Shown one piece after another: positions 7,957 through 17,100 of a stretch of 23,464 nucleotides of DNA. The stretch covers positions 1 to 23,464 of the forward strand of contig JBBQBV010000049.1 in assembly GCA_038318085.1 (NCBI GenBank), written 5' to 3'. The position numbers and the translations under genes were made by a program. Every line of letters begins with the position of its first letter. Position 1 is the stretch's first letter. The DNA comes from DATLGB01 sp038318085 (GTDB taxonomy: Bacteria > Actinomycetota > Thermoleophilia > Solirubrobacterales > Solirubrobacteraceae). A model generated the notes under the pieces. It was not told the DNA's origin and made no database searches. It worked only from the letters and a program-made list of their open reading frames with translations.

Positions 7957-9083
7957 TCACGGACTTCTGCGACACCGCGCTGGCGAACACCTACGCCCGC
8001 TACCCCGTCGAGTTCGTCAGCGGCCGCGGGTGCACGCTCGTCGACGCCGACGGCAACGAGTACCTCGACCTGCTGGCCGGCGTCGCCGTCTGCAACACGG
8101 GCCACTGCCACCCGCACGTCGTCGCGGCCGTGCGCGAGCAGGCGGGGCGGCTCATGCACGTCTCGAACCTCTACTGGACGTCGCCGAACGTGCGCCTGGC
8201 CGAGCGCCTCAGCGCCGCGTCGCTGGGGGGAAAGGTCTTCTTCACCAACTCGGGCGCCGAGGCCGTCGAGGCAGCGCTCAAGCTCGCGCGCAAGCGCCGG
8301 CGCGGCGGCGGCTTCCTCGTCGCCCACGGCGGCTTTCACGGCCGCACCTATGGCGCCCTGAGCGCGACCCCGCAGGAAGCCAAGCAGGCGCCGTTCGCCC
8401 CGCTGGTGCCGGGCTTTGAGGCACTGGCGCCCGAGGCCATCGCGGCCGGCGTGACCTCCGACACGGCGGCGGTCGTGCTCGAGGTCGTCCAGGGCGAGTC
8501 GGGCGTCCATCCGCTGCCGCCGGAGGTCCTGGCCGAGGTGCGCGCGGCGTGCGACGCCGCGGACGCGCTGCTGATCTTCGACGAGGTCCAGACCGGCATG
8601 GGCCGGACGGGCTCGTTGTGGGCCTACGAGCAGTCCGGCGTGGTGCCCGACGCCATCACCATCGCCAAGGGCCTCGGCGGCGGCTTTCCGATCGGCGCCC
8701 TGATCACGTCGCCGGCGTGCGCCGACGTACTCGCGCCGGGCGATCACGGCTCGACGTTCGCGGGCAACCCGCTCGCCAGCGCCGCCGCCAACGCCGCGCT
8801 CGACGTGCTCGACGACCCGGCGCTGCTGGCCGGCGTGCGCGAGCGCGGAGAGCGCCTGCGCGAGGGCCTGCGGGAGCTGCCCGGAGTTCGCGCAGTGCGC
8901 GGCTCGGGGCTGATGGTGGCCGCTGAGGTCGACGAGGCACCGGAGATCGCACGGCGGGCACTGGTCGAGCAGCGCCTGGTGGTCAACGCGACGGGACCCG
9001 CCACGCTGCGCTTCATCCCGCCGCTGGTGATCACGGCGGACGAGGTGGACGAGGCGCTCGCGCGCCTCGCCCGCCTGCTGTGA
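7953..9083 (+). CDS. argD: Acetylornithine aminotransferase
   Basis: PLP-dependent class III aminotransferase converting N-acetylglutamate semialdehyde to N-acetylornithine. The 376 residues include GHCHPHVVAAVREQ, FFTNSGAEAVEAALKLARK (phosphate and ring contacts), GGFHGRTYGALSAT, the cofactor aspartate Asp210 in LLIFDEVQTGMGRTG, and the Schiff-base lysine Lys239 in TIAKGLGGGFPIGAL. A conserved GSTFAGNPLASAA block follows. The ATG at 7953 overlaps argB (ATGA). It is the last gene of the cluster: argF and argR, often next in actinobacteria, are absent, and a minus-strand gene ends nine bases downstream. Confidence 0.96.
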   Translation: MITDFCDTALANTYARYPVEFVSGRGCTLVDADGNEYLDLLAGVAVCNTGHCHPHVVAAVREQAGRLMHVSNLYWTSPNVRLAERLSAASLGGKVFFTNSGAEAVEAALKLARKRRRGGGFLVAHGGFHGRTYGALSATPQEAKQAPFAPLVPGFEALAPEAIAAGVTSDTAAVVLEVVQGESGVHPLPPEVLAEVRAACDAADALLIFDEVQTGMGRTGSLWAYEQSGVVPDAITIAKGLGGGFPIGALITSPACADVLAPGDHGSTFAGNPLASAAANAALDVLDDPALLAGVRERGERLREGLRELPGVRAVRGSGLMVAAEVDEAPEIARRALVEQRLVVNATGPATLRFIPPLVITADEVDEALARLARLL

Positions 9084-9092
9084 GCGGTGTGA

Positions 9093-9755
9093 CTACGCCT
9101 TCGGGAGGTCGACCGTGATCTTGGCGATGCCGATGACGAGGCCCGGCTTGAGCGCCTTGATCTTGAACGTCTTGTTCAACAGGGCGGCGGCCGCGGACGT
9201 GAGCTTGACGGTCGCGCCCTCGAGCACGCCGGTGTTGTTTGACTTCTTGACTGAGAGGGGCTTCAGGGTGCGGCCGTCGAGGAAGAACAGCGGCGCGCTC
9301 GGCGCGGCGGTCTTGCCGTTGACGGCGACCTTGCCGGTCAGCACGGACTTGCCGGGGTCCACGACGAAGTTCTCCAGGGAGACCTTGGTCTTGCCGGCGG
9401 TCAGGCTCAGGCCCGAGCCGTCGTGGTTGATCTCGCCCTGGACGTAGGGGGAGACGGTGCCCGGCTTGTAGTACTTCACGTTGCCGCCCGTGATCGGGAA
9501 GACGGCGCTGCCGGTGCTGGAGATCCTCGCGGAGCCGACGGGGGCCGGGGCGACCTTCAGCGAGGTCAGGGCGCCGACGAAGCCCTTGTCGAGCTTGACG
9601 GCCGTGGTGGCGCCGGTCAGCGAGTCGATCTGCGCGAGCGGCTTGGCGTCGGAGGACGAGCCGGAGCCGCTCTTCTTGTCAGAACCGCCGCAGGCGGAGG
9701 CGCCGAGGGCGATGACGCCGGTGGCGGCGATGGCGAGGGGGGTCTTGAAGCGCAT
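9093..9755 (-). CDS. Secreted lipoprotein, HtaA-like
   Basis: A 220-residue probable lipoprotein. MRFKTPLAIAATGVIALGA is a signal peptide with Cys22 in the lipobox-like ASAC, followed by a Gly/Ser/Lys linker. The mature part, rich in beta-prone Val/Thr segments, has FPITGGNVKYYKPGT, GEINHDGSGLSLTAGKTKVSLENFVVDPG and a C-terminal AAAALLNKTFKIKALKPGLVIGIAKITV. This block order resembles HtaA-type domains, which in corynebacteria bind haem at the cell surface; I recognise the pattern only loosely. The start at 9755 is chosen because the signal peptide begins there and AAAGAGA lies about ten bases upstream, although an open frame extends 18 codons further. It converges with argD at nine bases, so the two 3' ends nearly touch. 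Confidence 0.8.
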   Translation of the reverse strand: MRFKTPLAIAATGVIALGASACGGSDKKSGSGSSSDAKPLAQIDSLTGATTAVKLDKGFVGALTSLKVAPAPVGSARISSTGSAVFPITGGNVKYYKPGTVSPYVQGEINHDGSGLSLTAGKTKVSLENFVVDPGKSVLTGKVAVNGKTAAPSAPLFFLDGRTLKPLSVKKSNNTGVLEGATVKLTSAAAALLNKTFKIKALKPGLVIGIAKITVDLPKA

Positions 9756-9858
9756 GCTGGTGTCTCTTTCAGATGTTGAGTGGTGAACCTGTGCAGGTAT
9801 GCGCGCCACCTTCGCGATCGGATGACTATTGCATGCCCCCCGACCTTCGAACGCCTCG

Positions 9859-10068
9859 CTACCCCTCCTCGACCCGCTCGATGAGGAACGCGACCCGGAT
9901 GTGGGCGCGCCACTCGTCGAGCTCGGCGCCGCGCAGTCCGATCGACACCACGTCGACGGCTTTGATGTTGCGCAGCGTGCGGCGGGCCTCGACGAGGGCG
10001 TCGCGGATGGCGTCGTCGGAGCTTTCGGTGGAGCTCCCGACCAGCTCGATGATCTTCACGATGGACAC
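9859..10068 (-). CDS. Dodecin family flavin-binding protein
   Basis: A 69-residue protein with the dodecin layout: VKIIELVGSSTESSDDAIRD, then ALVEARRTLRNIKAVDVVSIG and a final strand pair HIRVAFLIERVEEG. Dodecins form hollow twelve-subunit shells that store or buffer flavin (or coenzyme A in some actinobacteria). The conserved tryptophan that stacks on flavin in archaeal dodecins is not at the usual NIRW place (here NIKAVDVV), as in several bacterial members, so the ligand is uncertain. Start is GTG at 10068; the second GTG codon three residues later is less likely. It diverges from argG with only 29 bases between the start codons, where a shared promoter region is suspected. Confidence 0.9.
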   Translation of the reverse strand: MSIVKIIELVGSSTESSDDAIRDALVEARRTLRNIKAVDVVSIGLRGAELDEWRAHIRVAFLIERVEEG

Positions 10069-10078
10069 GGTCGGCGGG

Positions 10079-10088
10079 ACGGTACCTT
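10079..10088. promoter_or_regulatory. Overlapping divergent -10 elements between the dodecin gene and argG
   Basis: A GGTACC palindrome (10081-10086) supplies TACCTT on the plus strand (10083-10088), nine bases before the argG ATG, and TACCGT on the minus strand (10084-10079), ten bases before the dodecin GTG. A TGGACA at 10062-10067 could serve as a -35 for argG with a short 15-base spacer. Both mRNAs would be almost leaderless. Positional inference without expression data. Confidence 0.4.
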
Positions 10089-10097
10089 CTGCCGTCC

Positions 10098-11414
10098 ATG
10101 ACCGACCAGCCCGACGAGCCGCTCACCGAGGTCCACCAGTTCGTCGACCCCTCGACGAACGTCGCGCGCGTGGCCTCCTACCTCGCCCACAGGGACGAGG
10201 TCGGCCGCGTGCTGCTGCTGTACTCGGGCGGGCTGGACACGAGCGTGATGCTCAAGTGGATCCAGGACGAGTACGAGGCGGAGGTCGTCGCCCTGACCGT
10301 CAACCTCGGCCAGCCCGGCGAGGACTACGACGTGGTCAAGGGCAAGGCGCTGCGGCTTGGCGCGCTCGACTGCCACGTCGTCGACGCCCGCGAGGAGTTC
10401 GTCCGCGAGTACGTCTCGCCGGCCATCAAGGCCAACGCCGACTACGGCGACGGCTACCCGCTGTTCACCGCGCTCGGCCGCCCGCTGATCGCCAAGCTCG
10501 CGGTCGAGTACGCGCGCAGGACCGGTTGCGACACGATCGCCCACGGCTGCACGGGCAAGGGCAACGACCAGGTCCGCATCGAGGCGACCGTCGCCACGCT
10601 CGCACCCGAGCTGAAGGTGATCGCCCCGGTGCGCTCGTGGCAGATGGGCCGCGACGCCGAGATCGAGTACGCCCGTCGGCACGGCATCCCCGTCAAGGGC
10701 GGCACCGAGACGGCTCCGTACTCGATCGACGACAACCTCTGGGGCCGGTCGAGTGAGGGGAAATGGATCGAGGACCTCGCCCACGCGCCCGACGACGACG
10801 TCTTCCAGCTCGTCACGCGGCCCGAGCTCGCCCCCGACGAGCCGGAGATCCTCACGCTGACCTTCGAGGCGGGTATACCGGTCGCGCTCAACGGACAGCG
10901 GCTCGGGCTGGTGGACCTGCTCGAGCGGACGGCGCAGATCGCGATGCGCCACGGCGTGGGCATCGTCGACCACATCGAGGATCGCATCGTCGGCCTCAAG
11001 GTGCGCGACATCTACGAGGTGCCGGCCGCCGCGGTCGTCCTGAAGGCGCACAAGGAGCTCGAGCGCCTTGTCGGCACGATCCATCAGAACCAGTTCAAGC
11101 GGGGCCTGGACCAGAAGTGGGCCTACCTCGTCTACGCCGGCCTGTGGTGGGAGCCACTGCGAGAGGACATCGAGGCCTACCTCGACCACGTCAACCGCAA
11201 CGTCACCGGGACGATCGGCCTGAAGCTCTTCAAAGGCCACGTCCGCGTCGTCACGCGCGAAAGCGAGAACGCGGTCTACGACGCTCAGCTGGCGACCTTC
11301 AGCGAGTCCGGCGGGCTGTTCTCCCAGCACGCCTCACCGGGGTTCATCGAGCTGTGGTCGCTGCAGAGCGCGCTCGCCCACCGGCTGCACAACCAGCCGA
11401 AGGACGGGTCCTGA
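10098..11414 (+). CDS. argG: Argininosuccinate synthase
   Basis: Joins citrulline and aspartate using ATP, the seventh step of arginine synthesis. The 438 residues contain the PP-loop SGGLDTS (Ser43-Ser49) in VLLLYSGGLDTSVMLKW, the aspartate/citrulline-binding stretch ADYGDGYPLFTALGRPLIAK, HGCTGKGNDQVRIE, and the helical C-terminal tail used in tetramer formation (GIKVRDIYEVPAAAV-like region, then NQFKRGLDQKWAYLVY). It has about 20 residues before the catalytic core that are poorly conserved. The ATG at 10098 has no Shine-Dalgarno; a TACCTT hexamer lies nine bases upstream. It is separated from argCJBD by two opposite-strand genes, so it has its own promoter. argH does not follow. Confidence 0.97.
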   Translation: MTDQPDEPLTEVHQFVDPSTNVARVASYLAHRDEVGRVLLLYSGGLDTSVMLKWIQDEYEAEVVALTVNLGQPGEDYDVVKGKALRLGALDCHVVDAREEFVREYVSPAIKANADYGDGYPLFTALGRPLIAKLAVEYARRTGCDTIAHGCTGKGNDQVRIEATVATLAPELKVIAPVRSWQMGRDAEIEYARRHGIPVKGGTETAPYSIDDNLWGRSSEGKWIEDLAHAPDDDVFQLVTRPELAPDEPEILTLTFEAGIPVALNGQRLGLVDLLERTAQIAMRHGVGIVDHIEDRIVGLKVRDIYEVPAAAVVLKAHKELERLVGTIHQNQFKRGLDQKWAYLVYAGLWWEPLREDIEAYLDHVNRNVTGTIGLKLFKGHVRVVTRESENAVYDAQLATFSESGGLFSQHASPGFIELWSLQSALAHRLHNQPKDGS

Positions 11415-11485
11415 GCGACGACGCCCGCGCGGACCAAGGCGGATCAAGGTGTTCTCCGTCGCGTGAGGGCGGGTAGAGGGAGCGC

Positions 11486-11653
11486 ATGGTCTACAAGCTG
11501 ATCGGCATGGCCGTCGTCAAGGGCGCGAAGGTCTTCCTGCGCCGCAAGTACGGCCCCACCTACACCCCCAAGCCCGTCCTCGCCGGAGCCGTGGTCGCCG
11601 CCGTGGTCGGCATCGCCGTGCTCGCCGCCAAGCGCGAGGACATCACCGGCTAG
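11486..11653 (+). CDS. Small single-pass membrane protein, 55 residues
   Basis: An unrecognised short gene. The protein starts MVYKLIGMAVVKGAKVFLRR, has a basic central patch KYGPTYTPKP, one hydrophobic segment of about 18 residues (VLAGAVVAAVVGIAVLAA, about 32-49), and a charged tail KREDITG. This suggests a single transmembrane helix with a positively charged amphipathic N-terminal helix on the cytoplasmic side. Coding potential is supported by a strong purine-rich ribosome site (AGAGGGAG at 11475-11482) just before the ATG at 11486 and by high GC in third positions. It stands 71 bases after argG and about 126 bases before the coiled-coil gene. Function unknown. Confidence 0.72.
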   Translation: MVYKLIGMAVVKGAKVFLRRKYGPTYTPKPVLAGAVVAAVVGIAVLAAKREDITG

Positions 11654-11779
11654 CCGCCGGACGAACGGGTCCCGGCGGTCGCGCGAGAAGTGGGCGCGGG
11701 CGGGACCTGTCCAGACGCTTTTCGGCGGAATTCGCAGGCTGCCGTGCGTTGCTCGCCCGGAGCTCCGGGGTGTGGGACG

Positions 11780-14107
11780 ATGGGCGGCGTGAACGACCCC
11801 GGTGTCCTTCCCGCGGGGGTGACGGTCGACGCGGTCGACTGGCTGCCCTCCGGCGCCCACAGCGGGCTCGTGCGCGTGCGCGGCCACCGCGAGCCCGGCA
11901 GCACGAGCGATCTGCCCGATCTCGTGCTCGAGAGTGGACGCGAGGTGCGCCGCTTCGTCTCGCTGCCCGATCCGCGCGCGGATCGGGACCCGGCCGGCTG
12001 GCGCGGGGCCTACGTGCTCGACGCTCGACCGGCCGCCGAGGCCGACCAGCTGCGGCTCGAATGGCCCGGCGGCGGTCAGCTCGGGCTCGGGGCGCTGGCC
12101 GTGCCGGCCGGCCAGGTCGTCCACGAGGACGAGCCGCCGAGGCCGGTGGGCGAGGTCGTCGACCGGGCTGTTCTCGCCGAGCGTCGCGCGCGCAAGGCCA
12201 GTGCCTCCGAGCAGGCCCAGGCCCGGATCGCCCGCGAGGCCCTGCGCGCGGTCGAGGTGCTCGAGCTGCAGGCCACCGAGATCGAGGAGCGACTCGGCAC
12301 GGTGACAGCCGAGCGCGACGCGCTGCGCGAGCGGGTCGATCGGGACCCCCAGCCGCCGGACCTCCGCGCCGAGGCGCTCGAGGAGGAGTTGCAGGGGCTG
12401 CGGGCCGATCTCACCCGCCGTGACGCCGAGCCCGTGCCGGAGTCGGCGCCGCCGCTCGCGACCGCGGACGTCGAGCGCCGCGCCGAGCGCCTGCGCCACG
12501 CCCTGGCGTCCACCATCGCCACCGTTGGCGAGCTGCGCCTGCGCCTGCACGAGTCCGACGTCGTGCGCCGGACCCGCGACGTCGCCGCGAGCGCCGAGTC
12601 CGTGCGGCTCGCCGTCGTCGAGCACGAGCGACGGGTGCTCAGCACGCTGTTGGCCGCCGCGCGTGCCGACCTGCGCACCGCCCGTTCGCAGCGCGACGCC
12701 TCCGCCGCCGAGCTCGAGGACCTGTGCCGGCGCTCCGCCGGGCAGACCGCGGACCTCCAGGCCTCGCACGAGCGGATCGCGGCGCTGGAGACCGAGGTCA
12801 CGGCCACCGTTGCCGAGGCCGAGCGGGCTGCCGCCGAGGTCGTGGCCGCCGCCCGGGAGCAGGCCGAGGCGGTCGCCGCCGGCCGTGCGCACGAGCGCGA
12901 GCTCGAGGCGGCCGAGCGCGTCGCCCAGGCCGAGGCCGCCACGGGCGCCGTGCGTGACCGCCTGGGCCGGGCGGAGGCCGCGCTCGCCGCCGCCGAGACC
13001 GCCAGGGAGCTCGCCGAGGCGGCGGCCATCGCCGCGATCGCGCAGCGCCGGGCGGCGGAGGTCGCCCACGCCGTCGCTCGGCGCCCGCCCGTCCAACCCG
13101 ACCCTGTGCGCGCCGTGGAGGCGGAGCTCGCGAGCGCCCGCGCCGAGCTCGAGGCCCCCCGCGCGGCCGCCTCCGCAGACGTCGGCGGGACACCCGGCCC
13201 CTCGACCGACCTGCTCGCCGCGGCGGCCGGGCAGGTGCGCGCGGCCGCCGACCAGGCGCCGGCGCGGGACGCCGAGCGGGTGGCGGCGGACATCTCGGCG
13301 GCGGCGGACGCCCTGCGCGCCCGGACGCCGCCCACGATCGTGTCCGCGCCGTCCGAGCCGCCCGCCGACATCGCCCGCGGCCGCTCCGGGCGCGCGTATC
13401 CGCCGCTGCGCGGCGCGCTGGTAAAGCTCGCCCACGACGACTCCGTCGCCGCGGGACGGCTGATCTTGGGGCTGCTGACCGCGCAGCACCTCGTCGTCGA
13501 CGGGTCGCCGGACTACGACCTGACGATCGCCGAGGTCGGGACCTTCGCGGTCTCCACCGCCGGGGCATCCACGCTCGTGAGCCCGGTCGACCGCCCACGC
13601 GGGCGTCCCCACGCCGGCTTTCACCTGCGCACGGACGCCCTCACGCTAGCCGAGCTGTTCGCCGGCGTCGATCAGCGGCCTCGCCGGCGCCGTGGCCCGG
13701 TGCGCGCGTCGGGCAGCGTCCGGCGCGCCCGCCGCGTCGCGGCGAGCCTGGAGACGGCGATCTCGCTCGCCGATCTCGTGCGCGGCGGGGCGACGCTGGA
13801 CCCCGCGCTCGCTCTGCGCGCCTTCGCCTACGCCGTCCCGCCCACCTGGACGCTCGGCCAGGACTGGGCGCTCGAGCTGCACGTCGGTCAGCGGCCGCTG
13901 ACGATCCTGGCCCGTCACAGTGGCGGCCTGCAGACGCACGAGGGTCCCTGCGAGGGGAAGCCCGACGCGCGCGTTCGGATGTCCGCCGACGCCTTCCGCG
14001 ACCTGCTCGCGGGCGCGACGCCGGACCTGGTCGCCGAGGGTGACGAGCAGGTCGTGCGCCGGCTGTTGACGCTCGCGGATCGCGCCCGCGGCGCCGCCCG
14101 AGACTGA
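11780..14107 (+). CDS. Long coiled-coil protein with possible SCP2-like C-terminal domain
   Basis: A 775-residue protein with no family I can name. Residues 1-120 form a globular domain (VTVDAVDWLPSGAHSGLVRV). About residues 127-510 are an Ala/Glu/Arg-rich run with heptad spacing, hence a long coiled coil; proline-rich breaks occur near residues 190 and 440. From about residue 534 a second folded part begins (YPPLRGALVKLAHDDSVAAG), ending in WALELHVGQRPLTILARHSGG and VRMSADAFRDLLAGATPDL, which resembles the end of SCP2 (sterol carrier) domains. No signal peptide or membrane segment. The start is uncertain: ATG 11780 is preferred, GTG 11789 is possible, and an open frame continues 30 codons upstream with a poor sequence. 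A perfect 22-base palindrome lies at 11966-11987. Confidence 0.75.
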   Translation: MGGVNDPGVLPAGVTVDAVDWLPSGAHSGLVRVRGHREPGSTSDLPDLVLESGREVRRFVSLPDPRADRDPAGWRGAYVLDARPAAEADQLRLEWPGGGQLGLGALAVPAGQVVHEDEPPRPVGEVVDRAVLAERRARKASASEQAQARIAREALRAVEVLELQATEIEERLGTVTAERDALRERVDRDPQPPDLRAEALEEELQGLRADLTRRDAEPVPESAPPLATADVERRAERLRHALASTIATVGELRLRLHESDVVRRTRDVAASAESVRLAVVEHERRVLSTLLAAARADLRTARSQRDASAAELEDLCRRSAGQTADLQASHERIAALETEVTATVAEAERAAAEVVAAAREQAEAVAAGRAHERELEAAERVAQAEAATGAVRDRLGRAEAALAAAETARELAEAAAIAAIAQRRAAEVAHAVARRPPVQPDPVRAVEAELASARAELEAPRAAASADVGGTPGPSTDLLAAAAGQVRAAADQAPARDAERVAADISAAADALRARTPPTIVSAPSEPPADIARGRSGRAYPPLRGALVKLAHDDSVAAGRLILGLLTAQHLVVDGSPDYDLTIAEVGTFAVSTAGASTLVSPVDRPRGRPHAGFHLRTDALTLAELFAGVDQRPRRRRGPVRASGSVRRARRVAASLETAISLADLVRGGATLDPALALRAFAYAVPPTWTLGQDWALELHVGQRPLTILARHSGGLQTHEGPCEGKPDARVRMSADAFRDLLAGATPDLVAEGDEQVVRRLLTLADRARGAARD

Positions 14108-14165
14108 AACTCCGCACAGAGCGGGCGGACGCCGCGCGCGACCTCGAACCATCCGACGCCGCATC

Positions 14166-14171
14166 TAGCCT
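14166..14171 (+). promoter_or_regulatory. Putative -10 hexamer of dnaE (near-leaderless)
   Basis: TAGCCT lies ten bases before the dnaE ATG, identical to the hexamer in front of rpmI. No Shine-Dalgarno lies between. The 74-base gap after the coiled-coil gene shows no other signal I can support. Confidence 0.4.
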
Positions 14172-14181
14172 TCGGCGCCGG

Positions 14182-17100
14182 ATGAGTCCCCCCAGCTGTG
14201 CGCACCTCCACGTCCACTCCGAGTATTCGCTGCTCGACGGCGCGTGCAAGATCGATGCGCTGGCGGCTCGCGCCGCGGCGTTCGGTCAGCCCGCGCTGGC
14301 CCTCACCGACCACGGGGTGATGAACGGCGCGGTCGAGCTCGTCGCGGCCGCATCCAAGCACGGCGTCAAGCCGATCGTCGGCCTGGAGGCCTACTTCGTC
14401 GACGACCGGACGGTCCACGAGGGCCGGGTCGAGCGCAACCACCTGACCTTGCTCGCCGAGAGCGACGCGGGCTACCGCAACCTGGTCAAGCTCTCGAGCG
14501 GCGGCTTCCTCGAGGGCCTTCACCGCGGCAAGCCCGGTGTGGACATGCAGCTCCTGTCGCGCCACGCCGACGGCGTCATCTGCCTGACGGGGTGCCTGGC
14601 GTCGCGCTCGAGCCGGCGCATCGTCGACGGCCGCCTCGACGAGGCGCGCGCGCACCTCGACGAGCTCGTCCAGGTCTTCGGCCCGCAGGACGTCTACTTT
14701 GAGATCCAGAAGAATCAGATCCCCGAGCAGGATGTGGTCAACGACGCGATCGCGCGCTTCGCGCGCGAGATGGGCCGTTCACTCGTCGCCACGGCCGACG
14801 TCCACTACCTGCGCAAGGAGGACCACGAGCATCACGCCGCGCTGCTGTGCGTGCAGACGAAGTCCACGCTCGAGGCGCCGAAGATGTCCTTCGACACCAA
14901 CGAGTTCTACCTGAAGAGCTCCGAGGAGATGGAGGAGTCCTTCACCGCCTTCCCGGGCGCTGTGCGGACCTCGCTGGAGATCGCCGAGCGCGTCAACGTC
15001 GAGATCGAGCTCGGCCGCCAGCTGATCCCGCGCTTCGCCTGCCCGGACGGATTGGGGGAGCCCGAGTACCTGCGCCGGCTCGTCGAGGCCGGCCTGCGCG
15101 AGCGCTACGGCGACCCGCCGCCGGCCGCGGCGGTCGACCGGATGAACTCCGAGCTCGGCGTGATCGAGCGCATGGGCTTCTGCGGCTACTTCTTGATCGT
15201 CCACGACTTCGTGGACCACGCCAAGAGCAACGGCATCGCCGTCGGCCCGGGTCGCGGCTCCGCCGCCGGCTCGATCGTCAGCTACGCGCTGCGCATCACC
15301 GATGTGGACCCGCTGCGCTACGACCTGCTCTTCGAGCGCTTCCTGAACCCCGAGCGCGTCTCGATGCCCGACATCGACATCGACTTCTCCGTGCGCGGCC
15401 GCGAGCGCGTGATGCGCTACGTGATCGCCAAGTACGGCGCGGACCGCGTCGCGCAGATCATCACCTTCGGCAAGATGTTCCCGCGCGCCGCGACGCGTGA
15501 CGCGGCGCGCGTCCTGGGCTATGACTACGGCAAGGGCGACGCGCTGGCCAAGCTCATCCCCGACCCGATCATGGGCCGGGCGCCGAGCTTCGCGGAGTGC
15601 CTGAAACCGGGGACAGACCTCGCCGCCGAGGTGGGTCGCGACCCGGACGCCAAGCGGATCGTCGACGTCGCGCAGGGCCTTGAAGGCATCGTCCGCAACG
15701 CCTCGATCCACGCGGCCGCGGTGGTGATCTCCGACCGGCCGCTGACCGACATCGCGCCACTGCAGCTCGCCGACGGGGGCACCGACGCCAACGGCACCAA
15801 GATCTACCGGACGGTGACGCAGTACTCGATGAAGCCGATCGAGGCGCTCGGCCTGCTCAAGATGGACTTCCTCGGCCTGCGCAACCTCGACGTCATCGAG
15901 GACGCGCTGGACATCATCGAGCGCTCCACCGGCGCGCGGCCGGACATGGCCACGCTCCCGCTCGACGACGCCGAGACCTACGCGATGCTCGCGCGCGGCG
16001 ACTCCGTCGGGGTCTTTCAGTTCGAGTCCGAGGGCATGCGCGAGGCGCTCAAGCGCGTCGCGCCGACCGAGTTCGACGACCTGATCGCGCTGAGCGCGCT
16101 CTACCGCCCGGGCGCCATGGACCAGATCCCCACCTACGCCCGCGGCAAGAAGCACCCGGAGTCGGTCACCTACCTCGACGAGCGCCTGCGCGCGATCACC
16201 GAGTCCACCAAGGGCGTGATCCTCTACCAGGAGCAGTCGATGCAGATCGCGAAGTCCCTGGCGGGCTTCTCGGGCGCCAAGGCGGACGACCTGCGCAAGG
16301 CGATCGGCAAGAAGAACCGCGAGGCGATGGCGCAGCTCAAGCCGGAGTTCTTCGAGGGCTGCCGCCGGACCGGTACGTCGCAGGGCACGATCGAGCAGCT
16401 GTGGGCCACCAACGAGCGCGCCGCCGACTACTCGTTCAACCGCTCCCACGCAGCCTGCTACGCGCTGATCAGCTACCGCACGGCGTGGCTGCGGGCCACC
16501 TACCCGGCCGAGTACATGGCCGCGCTGATCTCGTCGGTCATGGACACGAAGGACAAGGTCCCCTTCTTCGTCGCCCAGGCCGAGCAGATGGGCATCGAGA
16601 TCCTGCCGCCCGACGTGAACCTCTCCGACCACGAGTTCATGGTCGTCGAGGGCAACATCCGCTTCGGGCTCGACGCCGTCAAGGGCGTCGGCTACGCCGC
16701 CGTGGAGGCGATCAAGAAGGCGCGCGAGAGCGAGAGCGGCCACTTCGTCTCGCTGTGGGACTTCTGCGAGCGCGTGGACGCGCGCACGGTCAACAAGAAG
16801 GCGATCGAGGCGCTGATCAAGTGCGGCGCCTTCGGCTCCACGGGCGCGACGCGCAAGGGCATGCTCGAGATCCTCGAGTCCGCCCAGGCCGCCGGCCAGA
16901 AGTCCCAGCTCGACGCGCAGATCGGCCAGTCCTCGATCTTCGATCTCGCGGGCTTCGGCGACGACGCCGGCAGGGGCTCCCAGCGTCCCTCGCACCCGCC
17001 GATCCCCACGGACGAGCACGACCGCCAGACGCTGCTGGCGATGGAGAAGGAGTCCGTCGGCCTGTTCATCTCCGAGCACCCGCTCAAGGCCGTGCGCGAG

